Shown here one piece after another: positions 17,725-27,637 of a stretch of DNA of 38,782 nucleotides. This DNA is from Verrucomicrobiales bacterium (GTDB taxonomy: Bacteria > Verrucomicrobiota > Verrucomicrobiia > Limisphaerales > JAYPXF01). The translations under genes were made by a program, and so were the position numbers. The notes beneath the pieces are model-generated. The model was not told the origin of the DNA. It was given only the letters and a program-made list of their open reading frames with translations, and ran no database searches. The stretch is taken from the NCBI GenBank assembly GCA_002715965.1, contig PBAL01000091.1, positions 1 to 38,782 on the forward strand, given 5' to 3'. Every line of letters begins with the position of its first letter. The first letter of the stretch is position 1.

Positions 17725-17862
17725 GCCCACCTCGACCCGCCAAACGTCCCACGCCTGGCGCCATCTCCCCGGTTGCCCGCGCCGGTGGAGAAGCGTAGCC
17801 GGCGGCCGTGAATAAGTCCGGCTTGTTGAATCTCCACTCGCCAACACACTCGCGAATCGCTG

Positions 17863-20800
17863 ATGAATCGGCACACGCAAAACCCCAAGCTCGCCTTGAT
17901 CGCCTTCACATCGATCCTGCTGGCGAGCTGTAATCCGCAGACTGAAGTCTCGCGTGGTGTGGAACTCAGGCTCAGCACCCGGGAGTTTCGCGCGGACAGC
18001 TATTTCGAACTCCGCTTTGAGGAGGACATGGTGCCGTTCTCGGCGATCGGCACGGAAGCAATGGGTTCGCCCCTGCACATCCAGCCGATGTTGAAAGGCC
18101 GCTTCGTCTGGCTCAGCCCACGCAGTGGAGCTTACACACCAAGCGAGGCGCCGATGTTGAACACCACCTACCTCTTTCGGCTCTCGTCCGGTCTTCAACA
18201 AGCCGATGGGCGCGCCAGCCCTGCGCGGCTGTTGAAACGGCTGAGGACGCCAGATTTTGAAATCACCGATCTGCAGGCGAACTACCACCGCACCAACGAC
18301 GTGCCCTCCAAACCGCGCATTCTCGTGGAATTCAATTCGGCGGTCGTCCCGGAATCATTGACGCCTTTCTGCCGATTCACAAACGGCGACAGAAACATTG
18401 CTGCAATTGTCACCGCCCAAACCAACCGCGCGAAGCACTCGTCTCCCATGCGATGGGCGATCGACGACTCCGGGAATACGCATTCGCGAAGTTGGAGGGA
18501 ACAGTTTGATTACAGCTTTCGCAATCGTGAAGCGACAAACACGCCGGCATTGGAATCATCACGGGAAGATCCACCGCAACATCTCGTCGCCGTTCAACCG
18601 GCAGTCCCATTGCCCGAAGGTGAGGGTTGGAAACTGACCTTCGACGCGGGACTTCCCGCGAAGTCGAAACACCTGAGCCTGATGAAATTGCGTGACGTAT
18701 TGCTCGGTTCAATCCGCTTCGTTGAAGTGACCGACGCCCATGCGATGAACATCTATGAGCGCGGCAAGTACATTCAACTGGTTCTGAGCAAGTCCCTCCA
18801 TTGGCGGACGACGCAGCAACGATTGAAGGAGTGGATCACCGTCAAACCACCGGTCGAGAATCTCCGCGTTCAGAAAAGCTACCGATCGATTCTGGTCTAC
18901 GGAGACTTCGTTCCCAAATCATTGCCTTACGAGCGTGTGGACAAATACCAGATTCGCCTAGACCCGCGCGGGACATCCGCATCGCAAGGGGGTGAACAAC
19001 CGATTCGCGCGTTCAAGGGCAACGTGAAATTCAAGCCGCTCGTTCCACAGGTCCGCTTCCCGAAATTCGAAACGTCCAAGTCATTCACGGGCAGTGACGC
19101 TTATCCCGTTCTTGCGATCAACGCAGATCGAGTCCGGCTTTCCGCGAAGAAATTGACGCCTGAAACCTTGATCCATGTTCTGCGGGGCTACGGGGGACAT
19201 TACCGCAGTTGGCGAAATCGCCGGACGCATGCAATTCCGTTTGGTGTCGTGCCGGGCATTGAGCTGCTCCCGCGTCAACTCCATACGCGCAGTCCGCTCG
19301 ACGAACCCGTACGAGTCCCGTTGAATCTCAGCGAACTCCTCGACGACAAACCCGGACCGATCTTTCTACACGCCACACCGTCCGGCTGGCGGGGCGCGCC
19401 GCCGATCACACAGGGCGTTGTCCAACTCACGGATCTGGGCGCGATCTGGAAGCATCACGCTCATGGAGCAAGTGTGTTCGTGTTCTCGCATCGCAGCGGC
19501 AAACCGCTCGCCAATGCGCGCGTGAGTATTCATGAAGACGACAGTCACATGCTGGTTTCCACGCGAACGGACGGGAACGGCATCGCGCACTTCCAGCACG
19601 ATTCCATCATTTCCCAACACCCCAGCTCGAAGCGCCGATGGCTGATGATTCGAAATGGAGACGACGTTCACGCCCTGGACTTCAGCAAACACCAGCTTTC
19701 GCGTTGGGGATTCGGAATCAACACCTATTGGGATACCGAAACGGAGAACATTCCCACGCTGTTTTCGTTCAGTGATCGCACGGCTTATCGCCCCGGAGAA
19801 ACGGCGCACTTCAAAGTCATTGGTCGCATCATTGGGAACGAACTTGAGGACTGGCCGATCAATCCCGATCAACGCGCAGAATTCAATCTCTACGATCCAC
19901 GCGGAAGGGTGATCGCGCAGACGACCAACAAGATCTCAAACCTCGGTTCGTCTCACTGGAGCGTCGAACTGCCCCGCGATCGACCAGGCCGCTATCGGAT
20001 GCGCGCCAGGATGCCCGGCGCAACGACGAGCCAGATCATCCAGGTCCAGGCCTTCAAGCCGGACGCGTTTGAGGTCAGGCTGAGCCAGCCTCGCATCGGG
20101 TTCGTTGGCGATGACATCGCGCTGGATCTCTCCGCCAACTATTACCTGGGCAAGGAACTCTCCCGCGCAAAGGTGCAGTGGACAGCGACGGCCAATGAGT
20201 TCAGACCGACGCTGAAAGGATTGGATGGCTTTGTGTTCGGCAAGGCGCATCGCCACTACCGTCTGCGTGAAGTTTTGCGCAGAGGCACGCATACCGGGCG
20301 AGGTGAATATTCCTCCGGCAGCAACTTTGTCATCGCCCCGCGATTGTTTTTGTCCGGTAAGTCTGCGTCGCCCCGGCGCGTCACCGTTCGCGCCAGCGTG
20401 ACAGATCAAAATCAGCAGACGGTTTCCAGCGATCGTCAGTTTGTTGAACCCGGCGCCGAGTTTTATCTGGGGTTGTCTGCGATGGATCACGTCATCCCTG
20501 TGGGCGCGAAGATCAGTCCGGTCGTGGTGGCAATCGATTCCGATCATAACCTTCGAACCAACTCGCTCGAAGCGACCATCAAGCTTTTCTCGATTCAATG
20601 GCGGCCCATTGCCTATCAGGGTGCCGGCAAGACCCATAAGTTTCGAAACGAATACCGACTCGAGGAACTGCGAAGCGAGCGAATCCGGACACAGATACCT
20701 ACCCGAGAGGGGATCAAGTGGAACGCTCCGCCCGCCACAAATGAGTTCGCCACCATGGACAAGGGTGGGCACTACCTGCTGGAAGTAAGCACGGAGGACG

Positions 20801-23544
20801 AGTTTGGTCACCAGGTCGTGAGTTCAACGGACTTCTCAGTTTCCGGCACCAACCGGGTGGCCTGGGACTACAAGAATCCTGCACACGTTCAATTGGTGCC
20901 GGACCGCGAGGTCTATCGACCGGGCGACCGCGCGCGCATCCTGGTGAAGACACCGATTGAGGGACATGCACTGGTTTCCAAGGAGCGCAATGGAATCCAT
21001 GAACTTCGCCATGAGGCCTTGAGCGGCAACGCGCCGGCAATCGAGATCGACATCACCACCAACGACGCTCCGAACGTCTTCGCCTCGCTCACACTGGTGC
21101 GTGGCTCGGAAGACGGTCCAAAGAAATTTCCGAAACCGGATTTTCGATACGGCTACTGCGAGTTGAAGGTCGAAGACTTCACGCGCCGGTTGAAGATCGA
21201 ACTCAAACCGGAACAAAAAACCTATCGCCCGTCCGCGAACGTGAAACTCGCGGGTCGTATTCTCGACCACCATGGCCAGGCGGTCGCCGGCTCTGAGGTG
21301 ACGCTTTACGCTGTCGACGAAGGCATTCTCAGCCTCACTGCCTATCAATCACCCGATCCATTTGCCTTCTTCCATCGCGACCAGAGTCTTCGCGTCGCCA
21401 CTCACCTTTCGCTGCCGGCGTTGATGTCGGAGAATCCTGCAGAACTGGAATTCTCAAACAAGGGATTCATCGCCGGTGGCGGTGGCCGCATGGGCAAACC
21501 GCGAAGCAATTTCGAACCCTGCCCCCTCTGGTTGCCCGCGGAATTCACGGACGCCGACGGCCGGTTTCAGGCGGAGTTCGTCGCCCCGGATAGTCTCACC
21601 CGCTATCGGATCATCGCGATCGCGCACGCGGACAAGGGTAGATTTGGCAGCGCGAAAACTGACATAGAGGTGAACAAGCACTTGATGATTGAACCAGTCC
21701 TTCCGGCGTTTGCCCGCCGTGGAGACCAAATCAAAGCTGCGGCTTTGCTGATCAATCGCACCAAGTCAGCAGGACGCGTTGAGCTGCGGTGGAAACGACG
21801 CGGCGCGGCGCTTACCAAGGGACCGGACACAAGGTCTGAAAACGTGGAACTGGCCGCCAATGAAACCCGCACGGTTCAGTTTCCGTTTGAGTTCATCGAA
21901 AGCGGATCCACCGAATGGATCTGGGAGGCGAGCTTCCTGGATGGCGAACAAAAGGGAGTGGGCGATTCGGTGGTGAGCAAATTCCGCGTGGAAGAGCCGA
22001 TGCCTTTCGTCAATGAAGTCTTTGTCGGACGTGTGAACAGCGGCACCAATCTCCTCGCCCCGGTGGATCCAGCGCTGCTCTTGGGTCGTGGGCACGTCGC
22101 GGTCTATGCGTCCACCTCTCCGCTCCTCCAAGCCTGGGGCGCCACGGACTACCTCCTGCGCTACCCCTATGGCTGTCTGGAGCAAACCGCATCTTCGATG
22201 ACGCCTTGGCTGCTCTTGCATTCTGATCAGACGCTCCGCGCCCTCTCCGGCAAATCCAGGCAAGATTGTGCCAACGCGGCCAAGAAAGGGGTCGCGAGAA
22301 TTCTTTCCATGCAGACCGGTCAAGGGGGGCTTTCTTACTGGCCGGGTGGAAAGAAGCCACAACTCTTCACCAGTGCATATGGCGCGATGATGTTGCTCAA
22401 GGCAAGAGATGCGGGCCTCGACGTTCCCGAACAACCACTCGACGATGTGCTGGAATACCTGCGCCGGATCGCGCGCAGCAAATCACGGGAATCCCTCACC
22501 TATACCTCCACCGATTTCCTGTTCGCGCTCTATACCCTTGCGCTCGCCGACAAGGGTGAAACTGGCTGGTATACCCACATCGCCAACCGTGCTGAATCCA
22601 TACATCCGTCTTCACGCGCTCTGCTCGCTATGTCGATTTTGCATTCGTTCGACGCACGCCATTGGAAAAACCTCGCTCGCAAGTTGCTCAATATACCCCG
22701 CCCGGAAACTTCGGTTCGCTGGAATCACTTCGGCTCCCAAGCGCGTCTCACAGCGCTCGAACTCATGGCTTGGCGAATACTGGGCGATGCAGATCAAGTC
22801 CTTCAACGGCAGGACAAGCTTCTCGCCGGTCGAAAGAATGGCCACTGGCTGAACACGCAGAGCGATGCCTGGGTGCTCATGGCGCTCGCGGGACAGCAAG
22901 GCTCAATGGCGAGGGAAATCGCGACCGTGAACGTTTCCTGGTCGGATGAGTCGCGTTCAATCGAATTGCCGGACGGAGCGACCCGGATCGAGTTTCGGCT
23001 GGACCGCGATAAGCAGGGAATACCCATGGTCTTGGAGCATGATTCCAAAGTGCCGTTGTTCGCCTATGTTCGTGTGAGTTCGCAGCTGGAGAAACTGCCG
23101 GACCCGCTCCGCGAACGCGGCTTTCAACTCACGCGGCAATACGAGGAAGTCGACGGCGAAGGCAAAAGGACACCGGCAAGCGATCTCGAAACCGGCGACA
23201 CTGTTCTGGTCACATTGAGATTCAGCTGCCAGGAAAATGTCGGATATGTCGCGATCGATGATGCCTTGCCCGAAGCGTTCACAGCTATCAATCGCGCCTT
23301 CAAGTCACGAACAGCGAACGGCCAGTCACTCGAACGGACATGGACCGCTGATTTCCGCGAGATTCGCGATGATCGCGTCCTGTTCTTTCGCAACCACCTG
23401 CCCAAGGGCGAACACCAGATCCGCTACCTCGCCCGCGTCCGTGCCGAAGGTGGATTCCAAGCCCCACCGGCCCGCATCGAAGAAATGTATCGACCCTCGC
23501 GCCATGGCTTAAGCAAGCCCATCCGCGTGGAAAGCCGGCGATAA
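17863..23544 (+). CDS. Alpha-2-macroglobulin family lipoprotein with thioester motif
   Basis: 1893 residues, the size range of bacterial alpha-2-macroglobulins. Lipoprotein signal with lipobox LASC, lipidated Cys23; residue 24 is Asn, so outer-membrane retention is expected. The first ~1100 residues are macroglobulin beta-domains (for example TAYRPGETAHFKVIGRI and REVYRPGDRARILVKTP, classic MG blocks). The MG-type A2M core follows: VTLYAVDEGILSLTAYQSPD, then LPAEFTDADGRFQAEFVAPD and PVLPAFARRGDQI. The thioester motif CLEQ is intact (Cys1438-Gln1441, PYGCLEQTASSM), followed by the alpha-toroid TED (GQGGLSYWPGGKKP) and a C-terminal beta-domain. Such proteins trap attacking proteases in the periplasm. 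The usual partner pbpC is absent here. Start ATG at 17863. Confidence 0.93.
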   Translation: MNRHTQNPKLALIAFTSILLASCNPQTEVSRGVELRLSTREFRADSYFELRFEEDMVPFSAIGTEAMGSPLHIQPMLKGRFVWLSPRSGAYTPSEAPMLNTTYLFRLSSGLQQADGRASPARLLKRLRTPDFEITDLQANYHRTNDVPSKPRILVEFNSAVVPESLTPFCRFTNGDRNIAAIVTAQTNRAKHSSPMRWAIDDSGNTHSRSWREQFDYSFRNREATNTPALESSREDPPQHLVAVQPAVPLPEGEGWKLTFDAGLPAKSKHLSLMKLRDVLLGSIRFVEVTDAHAMNIYERGKYIQLVLSKSLHWRTTQQRLKEWITVKPPVENLRVQKSYRSILVYGDFVPKSLPYERVDKYQIRLDPRGTSASQGGEQPIRAFKGNVKFKPLVPQVRFPKFETSKSFTGSDAYPVLAINADRVRLSAKKLTPETLIHVLRGYGGHYRSWRNRRTHAIPFGVVPGIELLPRQLHTRSPLDEPVRVPLNLSELLDDKPGPIFLHATPSGWRGAPPITQGVVQLTDLGAIWKHHAHGASVFVFSHRSGKPLANARVSIHEDDSHMLVSTRTDGNGIAHFQHDSIISQHPSSKRRWLMIRNGDDVHALDFSKHQLSRWGFGINTYWDTETENIPTLFSFSDRTAYRPGETAHFKVIGRIIGNELEDWPINPDQRAEFNLYDPRGRVIAQTTNKISNLGSSHWSVELPRDRPGRYRMRARMPGATTSQIIQVQAFKPDAFEVRLSQPRIGFVGDDIALDLSANYYLGKELSRAKVQWTATANEFRPTLKGLDGFVFGKAHRHYRLREVLRRGTHTGRGEYSSGSNFVIAPRLFLSGKSASPRRVTVRASVTDQNQQTVSSDRQFVEPGAEFYLGLSAMDHVIPVGAKISPVVVAIDSDHNLRTNSLEATIKLFSIQWRPIAYQGAGKTHKFRNEYRLEELRSERIRTQIPTREGIKWNAPPATNEFATMDKGGHYLLEVSTEDEFGHQVVSSTDFSVSGTNRVAWDYKNPAHVQLVPDREVYRPGDRARILVKTPIEGHALVSKERNGIHELRHEALSGNAPAIEIDITTNDAPNVFASLTLVRGSEDGPKKFPKPDFRYGYCELKVEDFTRRLKIELKPEQKTYRPSANVKLAGRILDHHGQAVAGSEVTLYAVDEGILSLTAYQSPDPFAFFHRDQSLRVATHLSLPALMSENPAELEFSNKGFIAGGGGRMGKPRSNFEPCPLWLPAEFTDADGRFQAEFVAPDSLTRYRIIAIAHADKGRFGSAKTDIEVNKHLMIEPVLPAFARRGDQIKAAALLINRTKSAGRVELRWKRRGAALTKGPDTRSENVELAANETRTVQFPFEFIESGSTEWIWEASFLDGEQKGVGDSVVSKFRVEEPMPFVNEVFVGRVNSGTNLLAPVDPALLLGRGHVAVYASTSPLLQAWGATDYLLRYPYGCLEQTASSMTPWLLLHSDQTLRALSGKSRQDCANAAKKGVARILSMQTGQGGLSYWPGGKKPQLFTSAYGAMMLLKARDAGLDVPEQPLDDVLEYLRRIARSKSRESLTYTSTDFLFALYTLALADKGETGWYTHIANRAESIHPSSRALLAMSILHSFDARHWKNLARKLLNIPRPETSVRWNHFGSQARLTALELMAWRILGDADQVLQRQDKLLAGRKNGHWLNTQSDAWVLMALAGQQGSMAREIATVNVSWSDESRSIELPDGATRIEFRLDRDKQGIPMVLEHDSKVPLFAYVRVSSQLEKLPDPLRERGFQLTRQYEEVDGEGKRTPASDLETGDTVLVTLRFSCQENVGYVAIDDALPEAFTAINRAFKSRTANGQSLERTWTADFREIRDDRVLFFRNHLPKGEHQIRYLARVRAEGGFQAPPARIEEMYRPSRHGLSKPIRVESRR

Positions 23545-23649
23545 TTCATACCTTTCACGCAATTAGGTTCATTGATGCGCCAAGCCACGATTGTGAATTG
23601 AACAACCTTGCCAATACCCTCCATTTAGGAAGTGTCTTTCAAAACGCGA

Positions 23650-24315
23650 ATGACTGATTCTCTCGCCAGTATCCAAGGAATGCGCGATCTGCTCCTGATC
23701 GCAATCAACCTCGGCATCTTGGCGACTCTCATCTGGATCGGCATTCAGTGAAGGACGAAGGAAAAGGACGCCGAGGAAGAATCGGAATCAGGCACGGACG
23801 AACTGAAGCAGCTCCTCAACTCGCATCTCCAGAAACATGAGAAGCTCGCCAGTTCCGTTGCGACCACGACCAACGAGATGAAAGTCAGCCTCGGAGAAGT
23901 CATGAGCGGTTCGGGGGAAAACAATGCCGGGCTGCCGCTGGCGGATTTCAAGTCCATGCGGACGCAGATCCGAGAGTTGAAGGAGAAGTTCAACGAGTCC
24001 TTGCGCAAGCTGCTTGAAGATTTCACTGACGAGAACATCCGCCGGGTGCACGCAACGGACGAATTGCGGAAAGCCATTCAGGAAGACCTCAAAGGACAGG
24101 TGGAGAATCTGCGGACGCTCGTCGAGCGGAAGTCGGAGACCACCATCAAGCGCACACAGAGCACACCCTCGTCGGCAACCATCACCGCGTCTGTCACGAG
24201 CGACCTCGCCGAGGAGAATCGAAAATGGCAGGAGCACGTCCGCACCGCGCTGGCGGACATCGCCGACCGGCTCAATCGCATGCAGCAACGCATGGAGGAA
24301 ATCTTCCAGGTCTGA
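23650..24315 (+). pseudogene. Membrane-anchored coiled-coil protein with in-frame TGA
   Basis: From the ATG at 23650, 33 codons encode a short N-terminus and one membrane helix (DLLLIAINLGILATLIWIG). TGA at 23749-23751 then stops translation. The same frame is open for the next 187 codons to the TGA at 24313-24315 and has strong protein character: acidic linker (KDAEEESESGTDELKQLLNS), then long charged helices typical of a coiled coil (RTQIRELKEKFNESLRKLLE; VENLRTLVERKSET; AEENRKWQEHVRTALADIAD). A TGG to TGA change would restore IGIQWRTKEK at the membrane border, which is natural. An internal ATG at 23878 could still make 145 residues without the anchor. The family is not recognised. Confidence 0.6.
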
Positions 24316-24319
24316 GCCC

Positions 24320-24614
24320 GTGCCCCCTCCGATCTTCAGCCACATCTGCGACCGCTGCGGGTGTCCCATCGAAGGAACGGAGACCCGTTACATCGCCCAG
24401 ATCCAGGTCTACGCGGCGCCCACCGACATCCACATCAGCGAGGAAGAGTTGAAGCCCCCCCGCGAAGGAAGAACTCGCGTCCATCACCGAACAATGCGCC
24501 GGCATGACGGAAGAAGAACTCATGAACGACGTGCACGTCGAGTTCACCTACGACCACTGCCGGGGTTGCCAGAAGGAGTACATCAAGAAACCAATTTCCT
24601 CCGTTGACCCGTAG
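24320..24614 (+). pseudogene. Small zinc-binding protein broken by a frameshift at a C7 run
   Basis: GTG start at 24320, four bases after the preceding stop. The first frame encodes a CxxC pair (HICDRCGCPIEGTETRYIAQ) and a helical part (DIHISEEELKPP). At the run of seven C (24455-24461) the sensible frame changes: with six C it would continue AKEELASITEQCAGMTEEEL and then a second CxxC pair (YDHCRGCQKEYIKKP) to the TAG at 24612-24614. The intact product would be about 97 residues with two CxxC knuckles, a zinc-ribbon/treble-clef-like layout. As given, the second zinc half is lost. An extra C, either a real slippage mutation or a sequencing error, explains it fully. Confidence 0.65.
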
Positions 24615-24618
24615 TTAG

Positions 24619-24861
24619 TTGACTGACTTGGTGGCACAATTGATGAGAAGCGAACTGCCCGTCCTGATCGAACACTTTCACTTGCCAACCCTTCCGATCG
24701 ATCCGGACGATGTGGCGTTTATTCTTTGCGCCGACAACGGCAAAGCCACGCACCTGGTTTCATATGATAACCACCTTCTTGAACTCGATGACCGATATCA
24801 GTTCCGAATTTGTCGAACGGTGGAATTCCTTCAAGACCCACGGGTTTCACAAGCCAGATGA
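24619..24861 (+). pseudogene. C-terminal remnant of a PIN-domain (VapC/COG1569-like) toxin
   Basis: About 73-80 codons (TTG at 24619, ATG at 24643). The segment PIDPDDVAFILCADNGKATH, then LVSYDNHLLEL and FRICRTVEFLQDPR, follows the C-terminal half of PIN-family toxins (DPDD..FL..A....A..LVT.D.HLL.L.....I..P.EFL), with the acidic residues of the active site. A full domain is ~130-140 residues. The N-terminal part with the first catalytic Asp is missing, and the preceding DNA belongs to another gene. No antitoxin gene is adjacent. A short homologous protein with a different start is less likely. Confidence 0.55.
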
Positions 24862-24908
24862 TGAAGATGTCCGAGGCGGGCCCAGCGTGAATCTCCGGTT
24901 TCGTATTT

Positions 24909-27506
24909 CTACTTCGTGAACATTTCGTTCTCCGCATTGCCTCCGCTTAGGATGTAGGCGAGGAGGTCGAGGATCTCTTCCTTCTGCAGCATGTTCAGGA
25001 GGCCGGCGGGCATGGGGGAGACTTTTGAGGGTTCGATGCTCTTGACCTTCTTGCGGTCGAGGGTGACGCGCTGGTTGGGGTCGAACATGTCGGTGTTCAC
25101 GGTCACGCCGTCGCCATTGAGGTTCACGACGATACCAGTGGTTTTCTTGCCATCGAGGGTGATGATCTCGATGGGGACGAATTGTTCGTTGATCTCCTTG
25201 CTTGGGTTGATGATCTGGTCGAGGAGGTCGTGGGTGTTGTAGCGACCGCCGGATCCGGTGAGGTCGGGGCCGGTCATGCCTCCTTCGTTGGCGAATCGAT
25301 GGCAGGCGAAGCAGCCGGCGGCTGCGAACATTTTGCGACCGCGTTCGTAGCTCCGGTTCTTCAAGCCGACCGCGGCAATCTTCGAGATTTCGTCGAGTTT
25401 CCATTCCTTGACATAGCTGCGTCCAACCATGGCTTCGGCGAGCATCTCCAGGGGGGATTTGCGGACGGGTTTCTTGTCGAGGATGTCCTTGAGCTTTGTC
25501 TGTTCGCTGCGGCTGAGGCTGGCAACCGCATCGCGCCTGATGAACTCGATAAACTTGCTGAAGCTCGCTCCACCGCGGTAGTTGGCGGCCTTGAGGAACC
25601 ACTCGAAGTATTGGCGTCGCAGCTTGGGCGTCCATCCCTGCTTGAGGAATCGGATGGAGCGGGCGTATTCCATCTGCTCTTCCTGCGTGGGTGCGGCCGC
25701 GATGAGTTTCATCGTCTTGTAGGCGGTGTCCGGTGCGGAGAGGTAGGCGAGGGTTTCGCAGAGGAGCCAGTTCTCTTCAAAGGTCGGTGCGGGGAAGTGC
25801 GGGTTCAGCTGGTGAACGATCTTTTCAACCGTGCCGCGGCTGGGGCGGCCGAAGCGATTGAAGGCGATCTGGTAGGCGCGGACCATGGTGTGTTTCTGGG
25901 CGGTTGGCAGTTTCGCGTAATCGACTTCGAGCAGTGAGTTCACGATCTGCCTGGCGAGGCCGTTGTTGACGGGAGAATCGGTGTCTTCGCGGTGGAAGGG
26001 ATCAATGCCACCCATCTTGGCAAGTCCAAGGAGTGCTTCGACGCGCTTGGCGTGGTCCTTTTCCTTGAGCGCCTTGTTGGTCCATTGCTTGAGCGGTTGA
26101 TGCATCACGGCGATGCGCGCGGCCCAGCGGACGAAGCGGTCGGAATGTGCGAGGTTTGGCCAGGCCTGACCAATCGCCTTCGGGTTTTTCTGGTGGAAGG
26201 TTTCAAGCTTCTTGCGGAGGCTGACGAGCTTGGATTTGTTGTATTTGTAGGGCGCGGGTTTGGTGGATTCCTTGCCAGTGTAGGTGACGCGATAGAGTCC
26301 CGATTGGACGCGCCGGCCGCCGATGCTGACATACATGGCGCCGTCTTTCGGATGAATGATTGCGTCGGTGACGGGCAGGGGCGAGCCAATGAGAAATTCT
26401 TCCTTGGTCGCGGTGTAGCTGGAGCCTTCGGGTTCCAGATGAACGGCGTAGACCTTACCCCAGCTCCAGTCGAGGATGTAGAGGGCGTTCTGGTATTTGG
26501 CAGGGAATTTCGCGCCGTAACCGAAGGTCACACCGGTGGGAGAACCGGGGCCGATGTTGATGGAAGCGGGGAGGTTGTCCGGATAGAACTCAGGTCGTTT
26601 GCCGGTGCCATTGCGCCAGCCATACATGGAACCGCTGGTGACGTGGTTCACGCGCGTGGGACGATACCAGGGCGTATTGAAGTCGTATTCCATGTCGGCG
26701 TCGTAGGTAAAGAGTTCGCCGTCCTTGTTGAATCCGCCGTCGAAGATGTTGCGATAGCCGGAGGAGATGATTTCCCATTGTTTTCCGTCGGGGGAGATCT
26801 TGTAGATGATGCCGGCGGGTGCAAGGCGATCGCGGTTGTGGCCGCGGCCGTCGGGCATGCGGGCAATGAGGTGATCCTCACCCCAGACACGTGGCACGCG
26901 GGATTTCTGGGCCTCGGCGGGTTCGGTGTTGTTGCCGGTGATCATGTAGATCGATTTCTTGTCCGGCGAAAGAAGGAGGGCGTGAACGCCGTGATCACCT
27001 CGCGCAAACATCGGGCGAAGTTTTTCGACCTTGTCGAGTTCGTCGTCACCGTCGGAATCGGTGATGCGATAGAGGCCGGAATCAATCTTGCGCTCGTAGT
27101 CGTTCACCGCGACGTAAAGCGCGTCAAAGGCCCAGAGGATTCCGTTCACGGCACGGATATCGACGGGGATTTTCTTCACGGACTTTGGATCGATCTTCTT
27201 ACCCGGCGCGGGGGCAGGAAAGCGATAGAGACCGCCAAATTGATCGCAGGCGATGATTCGGTTTTTGTTGTCGAGTCCAAGGTTCACCCAGGAACCCTGC
27301 TGTACGCCGGGGACGGAATAGACGAGTTCGACCTTGAATCCCGGCGCAGCTTTGATGCGCGAGATGGGGGTGGCCTTGTTCTCGTTGATGGCCGGTCCGA
27401 CGGTTTGCGGCCGGCGTGGACGTTTCTTTTTCTTGGCCGCTGCTTCGGCTGTGAATGGAACTGCGGCAATGGCGGCAGCGAGGAGGATCGAGGTGGTTCT
27501 TTTCAT
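24909..27506 (-). CDS. PVC-type membrane-bound dehydrogenase/cytochrome c protein
   Basis: 865 residues; signal peptide MKRTTSILLAAAIAAVPFTA, then a lysine-rich linker. Residues ~50-410 form a glucose/sorbosone-dehydrogenase-like propeller typical of PVC proteins (FKVELVYSVPGVQQGSWVNL; WGEDHLIARMPDGRGHNRDR; PWYRPTRVNHVTSGSMYGWR). A helical HEAT-like middle follows (~430-700). The C-terminus is the PVC heme-binding domain: CFACH (Cys732, Cys735, His736), HRFANEGGMTGPDLTGSGGR, then ILDLLAYILSGG. Covalent heme attachment in the periplasm is expected; substrate unknown. In Planctomycetes and Verrucomicrobia these proteins occur in many paralogues. It lies 131 bases downstream of the lactonase-like gene on the same strand, and co-transcription is possible. 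Confidence 0.92.
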   Translation of the reverse strand: MKRTTSILLAAAIAAVPFTAEAAAKKKKRPRRPQTVGPAINENKATPISRIKAAPGFKVELVYSVPGVQQGSWVNLGLDNKNRIIACDQFGGLYRFPAPAPGKKIDPKSVKKIPVDIRAVNGILWAFDALYVAVNDYERKIDSGLYRITDSDGDDELDKVEKLRPMFARGDHGVHALLLSPDKKSIYMITGNNTEPAEAQKSRVPRVWGEDHLIARMPDGRGHNRDRLAPAGIIYKISPDGKQWEIISSGYRNIFDGGFNKDGELFTYDADMEYDFNTPWYRPTRVNHVTSGSMYGWRNGTGKRPEFYPDNLPASINIGPGSPTGVTFGYGAKFPAKYQNALYILDWSWGKVYAVHLEPEGSSYTATKEEFLIGSPLPVTDAIIHPKDGAMYVSIGGRRVQSGLYRVTYTGKESTKPAPYKYNKSKLVSLRKKLETFHQKNPKAIGQAWPNLAHSDRFVRWAARIAVMHQPLKQWTNKALKEKDHAKRVEALLGLAKMGGIDPFHREDTDSPVNNGLARQIVNSLLEVDYAKLPTAQKHTMVRAYQIAFNRFGRPSRGTVEKIVHQLNPHFPAPTFEENWLLCETLAYLSAPDTAYKTMKLIAAAPTQEEQMEYARSIRFLKQGWTPKLRRQYFEWFLKAANYRGGASFSKFIEFIRRDAVASLSRSEQTKLKDILDKKPVRKSPLEMLAEAMVGRSYVKEWKLDEISKIAAVGLKNRSYERGRKMFAAAGCFACHRFANEGGMTGPDLTGSGGRYNTHDLLDQIINPSKEINEQFVPIEIITLDGKKTTGIVVNLNGDGVTVNTDMFDPNQRVTLDRKKVKSIEPSKVSPMPAGLLNMLQKEEILDLLAYILSGGNAENEMFTK

Positions 27507-27637
27507 CGATGAATTCCGGGTGATGTCGTTGCGTGTTTGTGTGCGTATTGAAAGGTATTGGACTCTAGGCGGATACGGGACGATTAATCTGTCGTGCGGG
27601 TTGTGTTCTGTCTATGGCATGTGTCCAGAGCGAAGCA

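Noticed and set aside
17546..17764. N-terminal extension of the DUF4870 protein
   Set aside because: The extra 73 codons run through the hairpin cluster and lack protein character; the SHOCT-like start at 17545 is natural.
23749..23751. TGA as selenocysteine or tryptophan codon
   Set aside because: Many genes here use TGA as stop (all ATGA overlaps), and no selenoprotein-like context or SECIS-type structure was seen.
24619..24861. Intact PIN toxin of a toxin-antitoxin pair
   Set aside because: Only the C-terminal half of the domain is present and no antitoxin gene is adjacent.
25992..27512. 506-codon plus-strand open frame
   Set aside because: Antisense shadow of the cytochrome c/propeller gene, which has a signal peptide, CxxCH motif and clear domains; the shadow has no recognisable motifs.
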